A DNA stretch of 18,115 nt, taken from Coprenecus sp964640305 (GTDB taxonomy: Bacteria > Bacteroidota > Bacteroidia > Bacteroidales > UBA932). The DNA is taken from the NCBI GenBank assembly GCA_964640305.1, contig CAZXFF010000041.1, positions 1-18,115 of the forward strand. The letters are read 5' to 3'. A model generated the notes under the pieces. That model ran no database searches, was not told the origin of the DNA, and was given only the letters and a program-made list of their open reading frames with translations. Below are positions 8,521 through 16,116 of this stretch, piece after piece (within the stretch, counting starts at the first letter, position 1; each line of letters begins with the position of its first letter). The position numbers and the translations under genes are program-made.

Positions 8521-9447
8521 ATGAATATAGAAAAACCATCCAGAGACTGGATTGATTATGAACTGATTGATTCAGGAGGATATGAAAAACTGGAACGTTT
8601 CGGCCAGTATGTAACGATAAGACCCGAGCCGAAGGCTTTATGGGACAAGAACCTTTCCGAAAGCCAATGGAAGAAGATGGCGCACACCCTCTTTTCTCCG
8701 GGTGCAGGTTTTTCCAAGGCAGGCAAGGAGGACAGCGGAGTATGGACTATGCTGAAGGGCATGCCTGAGCAGTGGAGGATAACCTGCCCGGTTGCATCGT
8801 CCGGAGCACAGCTCGGCTTGCGTCTGGGGCTTACGGCATTCAAACATGTAGGTGTGTTTCCTGAGCAGGCACCGAACTGGGATTATATTTACGGCCAGGT
8901 GCAGCGTCTGTCCGGCAATAACCGCAAGAACGGAGACGACAGGCCTCCGAGAGTCCTGAATCTTTTTGCATATACGGGGGCAGCGTCGCTGGCGGCAAAG
9001 GCTGCAGGTGCGGATGTTACCCATCTGGACTCGGTAAGGCAGGTGGTGACCTGGGCCAGGAACAATATGGAGATTTCCGGTCTTGATGGAATAAGGTGGA
9101 TAATCGACGATGCATTGAAGTTTGTGAACCGTCAGGTCCGCAGGGGAGTTGTATACGACGGGATAATCCTGGACCCTCCGGCATACGGAAGGGGACCTGA
9201 CGGTGAAAGATGGAAACTGGACGAATGTCTTAACGGTATACTCAAAGGATGTGCTGCAATATTGTCTCCTATGAACAGTTTTCTGGTGCTTAACCTCTAT
9301 TCCAACGGTTATTCGGCAATGCTTTCCGATACTATGGTGGCATGTACCTTCGGTCCGGCAGGGCGCAGGACATCCGGTGAACTGGTTCTTGAGGACAGGG
9401 CAGGACGGATTCTTCCTTTGAGTGTGTTCACCCGTCTGGAACGATAG
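8521..9447 (+). CDS. Class I SAM-dependent methyltransferase, RlmI-like
   Basis: This 308-residue protein is a Rossmann-fold methyltransferase resembling the RlmI/RlmK group, whose characterised members methylate 23S rRNA. The SAM-binding motif I is VLNLFAYTGAASLAA (about 145-159), the acidic end of strand 2 is THLDSV (167-172), and motif IV is LDPPAYGRG (217-225), the DPPxY signature of nucleic-acid N/C5 methyltransferases. The N-terminal 140 residues are a family-specific domain including ERFGQYVTIRPEP. Compared with E. coli RlmI (396 residues) it lacks the N-terminal PUA domain, so rRNA as the target is plausible but not shown. The ATG at 8521 is chosen over a TTG at 8503 because the latter lies upstream of and includes the -7 box. 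It is followed by a 67-base gap with a promoter for lgt, so it is probably its own transcript. Confidence 0.88.
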   Translation: MNIEKPSRDWIDYELIDSGGYEKLERFGQYVTIRPEPKALWDKNLSESQWKKMAHTLFSPGAGFSKAGKEDSGVWTMLKGMPEQWRITCPVASSGAQLGLRLGLTAFKHVGVFPEQAPNWDYIYGQVQRLSGNNRKNGDDRPPRVLNLFAYTGAASLAAKAAGADVTHLDSVRQVVTWARNNMEISGLDGIRWIIDDALKFVNRQVRRGVVYDGIILDPPAYGRGPDGERWKLDECLNGILKGCAAILSPMNSFLVLNLYSNGYSAMLSDTMVACTFGPAGRRTSGELVLEDRAGRILPLSVFTRLER

Positions 9448-9456
9448 CTCTCCGCA

Positions 9457-9489
9457 TTGGGATCCTTTGCGGGATTTGGATTATATTTG
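9457..9489 (+). promoter_or_regulatory. Promoter of the lgt operon (-33 TTGG-like, -7 TATATTTG)
   Basis: The -7 element TATATTTG lies at 9482-9489 and matches TAnnTTTG exactly. A TTGG at 9457-9460 is 21 bases upstream, a normal Bacteroidetes spacing for the -33 element. The predicted leader before the lgt ATG at 9515 is about 20 A/T-rich bases with no Shine-Dalgarno sequence. Confidence 0.65.
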
Positions 9490-9514
9490 TAAATAAAATG
9501 TTAAAATAGATAAT

Positions 9515-10423
9515 ATGTTTGACTTGTTGTCCATTACGTGGAATGTGAACCCGGATATATTCTCTATCGGGAATTTTCACCTCAGATGGTATTCACTGCT
9601 TTTCGTGTCGGGACTGTTCCCTATCGGGTATATGGTAATGCGGAGCTTCTACAAAAGGGAAGGTTTGCCTGTAGATATTCTTGATCCCCTGCTTTTTGCT
9701 TTGCTTATCGGTACCCTGGTCGGAGCCAGACTGGGGCATTGTCTTTTTTATGATCCGGGGTATTATCTGTCCCATCCGTGGAAAATACTCATGACCTGGG
9801 AGGGTGGACTGGCTTCGCACGGCGGAGCGATAGGAGTCCTTCTGGCCATGTGGTGGTATGTACACAAGTACGGGAAGAAATATGGTTTCGGATATATCTG
9901 GATTATTGACAGACTTGTCATTCCGGTATGTTTCGCAGGTGCTCTCATCAGGACCGGAAACCTTTTCAATTCAGAGATATACGGTAATGTTACTGACCTT
10001 CCGTGGGGATTCATTTTTGTCAGGGATCTGCATGGTGACGGACTTCCTCACCATCCTACACAGATATACGAGGCACTGAGTTACCTTCTTCTCGGACTGG
10101 TGCTGCTATGGATGTACAGGAAGCGTCTCTCCAGATTGAAGACGGGAACCATTTTCGGCATATTCCTGATTGCACTCTTCGGGATACGTTTCATGATAGA
10201 GTTCATCAAACAGGATCAGGTGGCTTTTGAAGAAGGCATGGCTCTCAATATGGGGCAGTGGCTCAGTATTCCGTTTATCATAGCAGGTATAGTCATACTT
10301 GCGGTGAGTCTGAAAAGAGGTGCCCCTGCCATGATCCATGGCAATCCCGGAAACGGCAATGCTGCAAAGAAAGGCCCCGTTCCTCTCACTCATGTGCATC
10401 CTGGCGGAAAGAAAAATCAATAA
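9515..10423 (+). CDS. lgt: Prolipoprotein diacylglyceryl transferase
   Basis: This 302-residue inner-membrane enzyme transfers a diacylglyceryl group from phosphatidylglycerol to the lipobox cysteine of prolipoproteins, the first step of lipoprotein maturation. Seven hydrophobic segments are visible. Conserved blocks are RWYSLLF (24-30, equivalent of Tyr26), GARLGHCLFYD (70-80), WEGGLASHGG (95-104, His102), RTGNLFNSEIYG (146-157, containing the essential arginine of the Lgt signature), HPTQIYE (180-186) and IRFMIEF with Arg225. The C-terminal tail of about 35 residues is polar and basic beyond the usual end (E. coli Lgt has 291 residues). It leads a probable operon with trxB, the Fe-S lyase and the tricorn peptidase. 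The LRR lipoprotein downstream in the window, with its LAGC lipobox, is a natural substrate of this enzyme. Confidence 0.96.
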   Translation: MFDLLSITWNVNPDIFSIGNFHLRWYSLLFVSGLFPIGYMVMRSFYKREGLPVDILDPLLFALLIGTLVGARLGHCLFYDPGYYLSHPWKILMTWEGGLASHGGAIGVLLAMWWYVHKYGKKYGFGYIWIIDRLVIPVCFAGALIRTGNLFNSEIYGNVTDLPWGFIFVRDLHGDGLPHHPTQIYEALSYLLLGLVLLWMYRKRLSRLKTGTIFGIFLIALFGIRFMIEFIKQDQVAFEEGMALNMGQWLSIPFIIAGIVILAVSLKRGAPAMIHGNPGNGNAAKKGPVPLTHVHPGGKKNQ

Positions 10424-10438
10424 AAACAAGATACTGAT

Positions 10439-11371
10439 ATGTCAAACGAAAAAATTCAACTTTTGGTTATAGGCAGCGGTCCTGCGGGATATACCGCTGC
10501 AATCTATGCCTGTAGGGCTAATATCCGTACGGTGGTTTACGAGGGCATTCAGCCCGGTGGTCAGCTTACGACGACTACTGAGATAGAAAACTTCCCCGGG
10601 TATCCACAGGGGGTTACGGGGCAGCAGATGATGGATGATTTCAAGGCGCAGGCCGAGAGGTTCGGAGCGGAGGTCCGTTTCGGTATCGTCACTGCTGCAG
10701 ATTTTTCGCAGAGGCCCTTCAAGGTACAGATAGATGATGAGAAATGGATTGAGGCTGAAGCAGTCATAATCGCTACCGGAGCTACTGCCCGCTATCTTGG
10801 ACTCGAGTCTGAAGAGAAGTTCAGAGGACAGGGGGTTTCGGCCTGTGCTACCTGCGATGGATTCTTCTACCGCGGAAAAGATGTCGCTGTGGTAGGCGGC
10901 GGGGATACTGCATGCGAAGAGGCAACCTATCTTGCCTCCCTGTGCCGTAAGGTCTACATGATCGTGCGCAGGAATGTGTTCCGTGCTTCCAAGGCAATGC
11001 AGGACCGTGTATTCAATACTCCCAATATTGAAGTCCTCTGGGAACATCAGACCAAGGAAGTCCTCGGGAATGAGATGGGAGTTACCGGAGCTCTGCTGCG
11101 CAGGAATGACGGTACAGAAAGGACTATCGATATAGACGGGTTCTTCCTTGCGATAGGACACCATCCCAATTCGGATGTTTTCAAGGATTGGGTAAAGACT
11201 GATGCAGAAGGATATATAATCACCGAAGGGAAGAGTACCAGGACTTCCTGTGAAGGCGTGTTCGCAGCAGGTGATGTACAGGATCCGACATACCGCCAGG
11301 CCATCAATGCTGCAGCTTCAGGTTGTCGTGCGGCTATGGATGCCGAGAAATTCTTATCCGAAAGCAAATGA
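10439..11371 (+). CDS. trxB: Thioredoxin-disulfide reductase
   Basis: This 310-residue cytosolic flavoenzyme uses NADPH to reduce thioredoxin. The FAD-binding glycine motif is GSGPAG (12-17), the redox-active disulfide is CATC (Cys136, Cys139) in the ACATCDGFFYRG context, the NADPH-binding motif is GGGDTA (153-158) followed by the VRR basic patch (176-178), and the second FAD motif is the C-terminal AAGDVQDPTYRQ. Length is that of the low-molecular-weight bacterial class (E. coli about 320). It begins 15 bases after lgt and ends 18 bases before the next gene, so it is co-transcribed. No thioredoxin gene is seen in the window. The neighbouring Fe-S lyase acts on thiol or hydroxy amino acids, giving a loose thiol theme. 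Confidence 0.96.
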   Translation: MSNEKIQLLVIGSGPAGYTAAIYACRANIRTVVYEGIQPGGQLTTTTEIENFPGYPQGVTGQQMMDDFKAQAERFGAEVRFGIVTAADFSQRPFKVQIDDEKWIEAEAVIIATGATARYLGLESEEKFRGQGVSACATCDGFFYRGKDVAVVGGGDTACEEATYLASLCRKVYMIVRRNVFRASKAMQDRVFNTPNIEVLWEHQTKEVLGNEMGVTGALLRRNDGTERTIDIDGFFLAIGHHPNSDVFKDWVKTDAEGYIITEGKSTRTSCEGVFAAGDVQDPTYRQAINAAASGCRAAMDAEKFLSESK

Positions 11372-11389
11372 CAATTCAATAAAAACATT

Positions 11390-12724
11390 ATGGACAGACA
11401 GACTTATTCAGATTTATTGGGGCTTCTCCATAGGGAAGTCAAGCCGGCTCTCGGATGTACCGAGCCGGTTGCAGTAGCCCTTGCGGTAGCAAAGTCATGC
11501 TCTCTTTTCAGGCCACTCAGACCATCTGCCATAAATGTGCAGGTAAGCGCCAATATCCTCAAGAATGCCATGGGAGTAGGTATTCCCGGTACAGGAATGG
11601 TAGGACTGAATATCGCAGTCGCCCTTGCTATGGAATGCGGACGTCCCGAATACGGTCTGGAAGTACTGAAAGACCTCTCTGCCGAGGATGTGGAAAAAGC
11701 AAAAGCCTATGCTGCTGAAGGCAGGGTCAGGATTTCCCTTGCAGACACACCCAAGAAGCTGTATATCGCTGCCGAGTGTGTGTATGCGGATGAAAACGGA
11801 GAACAGGCACATAAGGCAGTGACTGTAGTGCAGGATTCCCATGATGCCATAGTATATGTCGAGAAGGACGGGCAAGTTCTTGAAGATCTCAGGGAAGACA
11901 AGTCTGCCGGGGAAGAAAATGCACAACCCGTATCCTCTTCGAATCTTACGACGGCCGATCTGGGCATAGATATGAAGGCCATCTACGATTTTGCCACTGA
12001 AGAGGCTGCTCTGGAGGATATCTCGTTTATTCTGGAAGCAGCCAGAATGAATTCGGCACTGGCGGATGAAGGTCTCCAGCGTCCTTACGGACTTCAGGTA
12101 GGAAGGACAATCCAGGACAATATACACAGGAACGTGTTCGGCAAAGGACTCCTGACTCACTGCATGGCGATGACAGCAGCGGCTTCTGATGCCCGTATGG
12201 CAGGCTGTACTCTTCCGGCCATGAGCAATTCCGGCAGCGGGAACCAGGGTATAACGGTTACTATGCCGGTAGTGGCAGCTGCGCAGCAGTTCGGTTCCTC
12301 TGAGGAAGAACTGATAAGGGCGTTGACATTGAGCCATCTTGTCGCTATCCATATCAAAGGATATCTGGGAAAACTCTCTGCATTGTGCGGCTGTGTAATC
12401 GCATCGACGGGTTCTGCCTGTGGAATCGTTCTTCTCAGCAAAGGTAATTTCGAACAGGTATGCAACGCCGTAAAGAACATGGTCGGGAACATTACCGGGA
12501 TGGTCTGCGACGGTGCCAAGGTCGGATGTGCCCTCAAAGTGGCTTCCGGTGTGTCATCGGCAGTGCAGTCTGCAGTCCTTGCATTGGAAGGGCACTGTGT
12601 CACTTCTAATGACGGTATCGTGGAAGATGATGTCGAAAAGACGATAAGGAATCTCGGCAATATCGGATCCAAGGGAATGCAGCTCACGGATGAGATGATC
12701 CTCAATATAATGGTATGCAAATAA
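11390..12724 (+). CDS. Fe-S L-cysteine desulfidase / L-serine dehydratase-like protein (UPF0597, YhaM/CyuA family)
   Basis: This 444-residue protein resembles the UPF0597 family, related to the alpha subunit of iron-sulfur L-serine dehydratase. Characterised members degrade L-cysteine to pyruvate, ammonia and sulfide (archaeal cysteine desulfidase; E. coli CyuA/YhaM). Sequence marks are LGCTEPVAVALA (21-32), GIPGTGMVGLN (64-74), AGCTLPAMSNSGSGNQG (271-287), LSALCGCVIASTGSACG (329-345) and MVCDGAKVGCALKV (371-384). Cys23, Cys273, Cys333/335 and Cys373/380 are candidates for the [4Fe-4S] ligands. A variable acidic linker lies at about 160-190. It is a single-chain protein with no beta subunit nearby, which favours the desulfidase type. 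Position after trxB fits thiol metabolism, but whether cysteine or serine is the real substrate is not decided by sequence. Confidence 0.88.
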   Translation: MDRQTYSDLLGLLHREVKPALGCTEPVAVALAVAKSCSLFRPLRPSAINVQVSANILKNAMGVGIPGTGMVGLNIAVALAMECGRPEYGLEVLKDLSAEDVEKAKAYAAEGRVRISLADTPKKLYIAAECVYADENGEQAHKAVTVVQDSHDAIVYVEKDGQVLEDLREDKSAGEENAQPVSSSNLTTADLGIDMKAIYDFATEEAALEDISFILEAARMNSALADEGLQRPYGLQVGRTIQDNIHRNVFGKGLLTHCMAMTAAASDARMAGCTLPAMSNSGSGNQGITVTMPVVAAAQQFGSSEEELIRALTLSHLVAIHIKGYLGKLSALCGCVIASTGSACGIVLLSKGNFEQVCNAVKNMVGNITGMVCDGAKVGCALKVASGVSSAVQSAVLALEGHCVTSNDGIVEDDVEKTIRNLGNIGSKGMQLTDEMILNIMVCK

Positions 12725-12749
12725 CGCAAACAAAACAACAGTCCAGCAT

Positions 12750-15700
12750 ATGAATAGAATTTTTACAACCGTTGCACTGTGTGCTTTCATGATGGCAGGC
12801 TCATTGGCGTCTGTTGCGCAGGAATCTGCGGATGAAGGTCCTCTGTGGATGAGGTACAGTGCCATTTCTCCGGATGGAAAGACTATCGCCTTTACATATA
12901 AAGGCGACATCTTTACCGTCCCTGTTACAGGCGGTGAAGCCCGCCAGATTACATCCAATTCTGCATTCGATACAAATCCGGTGTGGAGTCCCGACGGAAG
13001 CAGGATCGCTTTTGCGTCTTACCGTCTGGGTGGGGCCGATGTGTTTATCGTAGGCAGGGAAGGCGGTGAGCCTAAACGTCTGACCACCCACTCGGCGAAG
13101 GAAGTGCCGGTCGCTTTCCTGGACGACAATACAGTCCTGTATTCTGCATCTATCCAGCCTTCAGCCGAAAGTATGCAGTTCCCTTCAGGTTTTTCACAGG
13201 TATATGCTGTCAGCATTGACGGAGGACGTCCCGTAATGTTTTCCACCTTGCCACTTAACGGCATTTCCTTCTCGAAGGACGGGAAATCCTTCCTTTATTA
13301 CGATACCAAGGGATATGAAGACAACTGGCGCAAGCACCATACATCTTCGGTGACCCGCGACGTATGGATGTGTGAATTCGAAGGCACCAATGTTAACAAC
13401 GGCAAGTTTACCAAGATTTCCACCTTCAACGGGGAAGACCGTGATCCTGTCTTTGCGCCTGACGGAAAATCGTATTACTGGCTCAGTGAGCAGGATGGTA
13501 CCTTCAATGTGTGGAAAGCTGACCTGAACGGTTCGGGACAGAAACAGATAACACGTTTCGAGGGCAACCCTGTACGCTTCCTGACCATGGCCAATGACGG
13601 TACTCTCTGTTTCGGGTATGACGGGGAAATCTATACCGTAAATCCAGCCGGAGAGCAGCGGAAGGTGGACATCAGCATTGTTGCGGACAAACAGGACCGT
13701 GACCTTATCAAGACTCCGGTACGTTATGCAAATGACATAGCTGTCAGCAAGGACGGGAAACAGATCGCCTTCATTTACCGCGGTGACGTATACGTTACCA
13801 TGAGCGAGTATGCTACGACGAAGAGAATCACGAACACTCCCGAACAGGAACGCAATATCGATTTTGCGCCTGACGGACGTTCCCTCATCTATTCTTCTGA
13901 AAGGGATGGCCTGTGGCAGGTTTACATGTCTTCAATTGTGAACGATAATGAAAAACTGTTCCCTTATTGTACAGAGATCAAAGAAGAAAGGGTGACCGAT
14001 TCAGAAAATCCTTCATTCCAGCCCCTGTTCAGTCCAGACGGAAAGGAAGTGGCTTTCCTCGAGAACAGGACTACTATCCGGGTGATAAATCTGGAAACCA
14101 AGGAAGTACGTACCGTAATGGACGGGAAGTATGAGTATTCGTACTCGGACGGGGACCAGTGGTACCAGTGGTCTCCTGACGGCAAATGGATCCTTTCAAA
14201 CTCCATATTCGTAGGCGGATGGAACAATAAGGACGTTGCCCTGCTCGATGCTTCCGGCAATGGAACCATGCACAATCTGACAAACAGCGGCTATACAGAT
14301 GCAAACGCCAAGTGGGTACTGGACGGCAAGGCAATGATATGGTTCAGCGACCAGGCAGGATACCGCAGCCATGGCAGCTGGGGAGCCGAAAGTGATGTGT
14401 ATATCATGTTCTTTGACATGGATGCATATGAGAAATTCCGCATGACCGAAGAAGAACTTGCCCTTTATGAAGAAGAGCAGAAAATAGCGGAGGATGCAAA
14501 GAAAGAAGCGGAAGAGAATGCTGACAAGAACAAGAAGAAATCCAAGAAGAAAAATGCCAAGGATGAGGAAAAGGCAGAGGAAACATTTGTACCTGATCTG
14601 GAAAATGCCAAATACAGGGTTATGCGCCTGACTGTCAATTCTTCGAATCTGATCGATGCAGTATTGAGCAAGGACGGTGACAAGCTTTTCTATCTCGCTT
14701 CGTTCGAAGGCAGTCCCGACCTCTGGGTCCATGACCTTAAGGAAGGTGAAACAAAGATTCTGGTAAAAGGAGCCGGATACGGTTCACTCATACTTTCGGA
14801 GGACGGCAAGAGCATCTATATGAATTCGGGCAGCATCAAGAAAATAGATGTCGCTTCCGGACGTCCTGCTCCGGTAGAGATTGAAGGAATCTTCGAATAC
14901 AGACCTTATGCCGAGAGGGAATATATCTTCGACCATGCATGGAGGCAGGTAAAGGAGAAATTCTATGATCCCGAAATCCATGGTGTGGACTGGGACGGCT
15001 ATAAAGAGACTTATGCCAAGTTCCTGCCCTACATAAACAACAACTTCGATTTTGCGGAAATGCTTTCGGAAATGCTAGGCGAACTGAATGCCTCCCATAC
15101 CGGTGCCCGTTATTCTGCCCCCGGCTCTTCTTATCCGGTAGCATACCTGGGAGCATTCTTCGATGATGCATATACCGGTGACGGATTGAAGATCAAGGAG
15201 ATAATCAAGGGCGGCCCGCTGACCCTCGTGAAATCCGACCTGAAAGAAGGTTGCATTATCGAAAAGATTGACGGACAGACAATTGTAGCCGGCCAGGATT
15301 ACTACCCTCTCCTTGAAGGCAAAGTCGGCAAGAAGATACGCCTTTCGGTTTCAGATCCTGCCACCTCAAAGAAATTCGATGTAGTGGTCAAAGGTATCGG
15401 CAGTGAGTATTCCATCCTGTACCGCAGATGGGTAGAGAGGAACCGTGCCATCGTGGATGAAATCTCAGGAGGCAAGATCGGCTACGTACATATTGAAGGT
15501 ATGGACAGCAAGAGTTTCCGGACCTTGTATAAGGATCTGTTAGGGCTTAACCGCCATAAGGAAGCTGTAGTTGTCGATGTTCGCCATAATGGTGGCGGAT
15601 GGCTCCACGATGATGTGGTAACCCTCCTTTCCGGCAAGGAGTATCAGCAATTCAGGCCGCGTGGGCAGTATATCGGAAGCGATCCTTTCAACAAGTGGCT

Positions 15701-16022
15701 CAAACCGTCCTGCATGCTGGTCTGCGAGGACGACTACAGCAATGCACATGGTACTCCATGGGTATACAAGCACCTCGGAATCGGCAAACTGGTAGGAGCA
15801 CCCGTTCCCGGAACCATGACGGCAGTATGGTGGGAAAGCCAGATCGATCCGTCCATCGTGTTCGGTATACCCCAAGTAGGGTGTTGGGATATTGAGAATG
15901 GCGAGTACATGGAAAATGTCCAGCTCGATCCCGATATTCTTATATACAATACACCAGAGGATGTAATGAACGGTTTCGATGCCCAGCTCAAGGCAGCTGC
16001 CGAAAGCCTGATGGCAAAGTAG
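12750..16022 (+). CDS. Exported tricorn-type S41 peptidase with beta-propellers and PDZ domain
   Basis: This 1090-residue protein resembles archaeal tricorn protease. An N-terminal signal peptide (about 1-23, ending SVAQ) predicts export to the periplasm. Residues about 35-715 hold two propellers made of PD40-type repeats (SPDGKTIAF, SPDGSRIAF, APDGKSYYW, SKDGKQIAF, APDGRSLIY, SPDGKEVAF, SPDGKWILS). A tricorn core segment follows with His783 in ELNASHTG, then a PDZ-like domain (about 801-884) and the S41 domain with VVVDVRHNGGGW. Ser997 in DDYSNAHG and Glu1055 in MENVQLDPD complete the His/Ser/Glu set expected from tricorn. A lysine/glutamate-rich linker occupies about 566-610, inside the second propeller. 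It starts 25 bases after the Fe-S lyase and ends just before a strong hairpin, so it closes the operon. Role is probably processing of peptides in the envelope; substrate is unknown. Confidence 0.92.
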   Translation: MNRIFTTVALCAFMMAGSLASVAQESADEGPLWMRYSAISPDGKTIAFTYKGDIFTVPVTGGEARQITSNSAFDTNPVWSPDGSRIAFASYRLGGADVFIVGREGGEPKRLTTHSAKEVPVAFLDDNTVLYSASIQPSAESMQFPSGFSQVYAVSIDGGRPVMFSTLPLNGISFSKDGKSFLYYDTKGYEDNWRKHHTSSVTRDVWMCEFEGTNVNNGKFTKISTFNGEDRDPVFAPDGKSYYWLSEQDGTFNVWKADLNGSGQKQITRFEGNPVRFLTMANDGTLCFGYDGEIYTVNPAGEQRKVDISIVADKQDRDLIKTPVRYANDIAVSKDGKQIAFIYRGDVYVTMSEYATTKRITNTPEQERNIDFAPDGRSLIYSSERDGLWQVYMSSIVNDNEKLFPYCTEIKEERVTDSENPSFQPLFSPDGKEVAFLENRTTIRVINLETKEVRTVMDGKYEYSYSDGDQWYQWSPDGKWILSNSIFVGGWNNKDVALLDASGNGTMHNLTNSGYTDANAKWVLDGKAMIWFSDQAGYRSHGSWGAESDVYIMFFDMDAYEKFRMTEEELALYEEEQKIAEDAKKEAEENADKNKKKSKKKNAKDEEKAEETFVPDLENAKYRVMRLTVNSSNLIDAVLSKDGDKLFYLASFEGSPDLWVHDLKEGETKILVKGAGYGSLILSEDGKSIYMNSGSIKKIDVASGRPAPVEIEGIFEYRPYAEREYIFDHAWRQVKEKFYDPEIHGVDWDGYKETYAKFLPYINNNFDFAEMLSEMLGELNASHTGARYSAPGSSYPVAYLGAFFDDAYTGDGLKIKEIIKGGPLTLVKSDLKEGCIIEKIDGQTIVAGQDYYPLLEGKVGKKIRLSVSDPATSKKFDVVVKGIGSEYSILYRRWVERNRAIVDEISGGKIGYVHIEGMDSKSFRTLYKDLLGLNRHKEAVVVDVRHNGGGWLHDDVVTLLSGKEYQQFRPRGQYIGSDPFNKWLKPSCMLVCEDDYSNAHGTPWVYKHLGIGKLVGAPVPGTMTAVWWESQIDPSIVFGIPQVGCWDIENGEYMENVQLDPDILIYNTPEDVMNGFDAQLKAAAESLMAK

Positions 16023-16088
16023 CCGGTTACTTACCAGTGAAAAAGAAGGCTGTGTCCCGTTTGGGCACAGCCTTCTCTGTTTCCGGCT
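16021..16088. terminator. Strong bidirectional hairpin terminator between convergent genes
   Basis: The core hairpin at 16044-16076 has an 11-bp perfect outer stem (16044-16054 with 16066-16076), one bulged T, three G-C pairs and a GTTT loop. An additional outer pairing AGCCGG (16021-16026) with CCGGCT (16083-16088) could extend it and overlaps the peptidase stop codon. On the minus strand the stem is followed by TTTT, giving a classic intrinsic terminator for the lipoprotein gene; on the plus strand the tail is weaker. Confidence 0.8.
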
Positions 16089-16116
16089 GATTGCCGGCTG
16101 TGGCGTGGTCTTCGAA

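Noticed and set aside
9441..9514. Possible riboswitch or leader RNA before lgt
   Set aside because: The gap is only 67 bases, with a promoter occupying much of it and no stable hairpin.
10442..11164. 240-residue frame antisense to trxB
   Set aside because: Opposite a well-conserved flavoenzyme, no recognisable domain or promoter.
11495..12352. 285-residue frame antisense to the Fe-S lyase
   Set aside because: Opposite conserved cysteine motifs of the lyase; no motif, no start signal.
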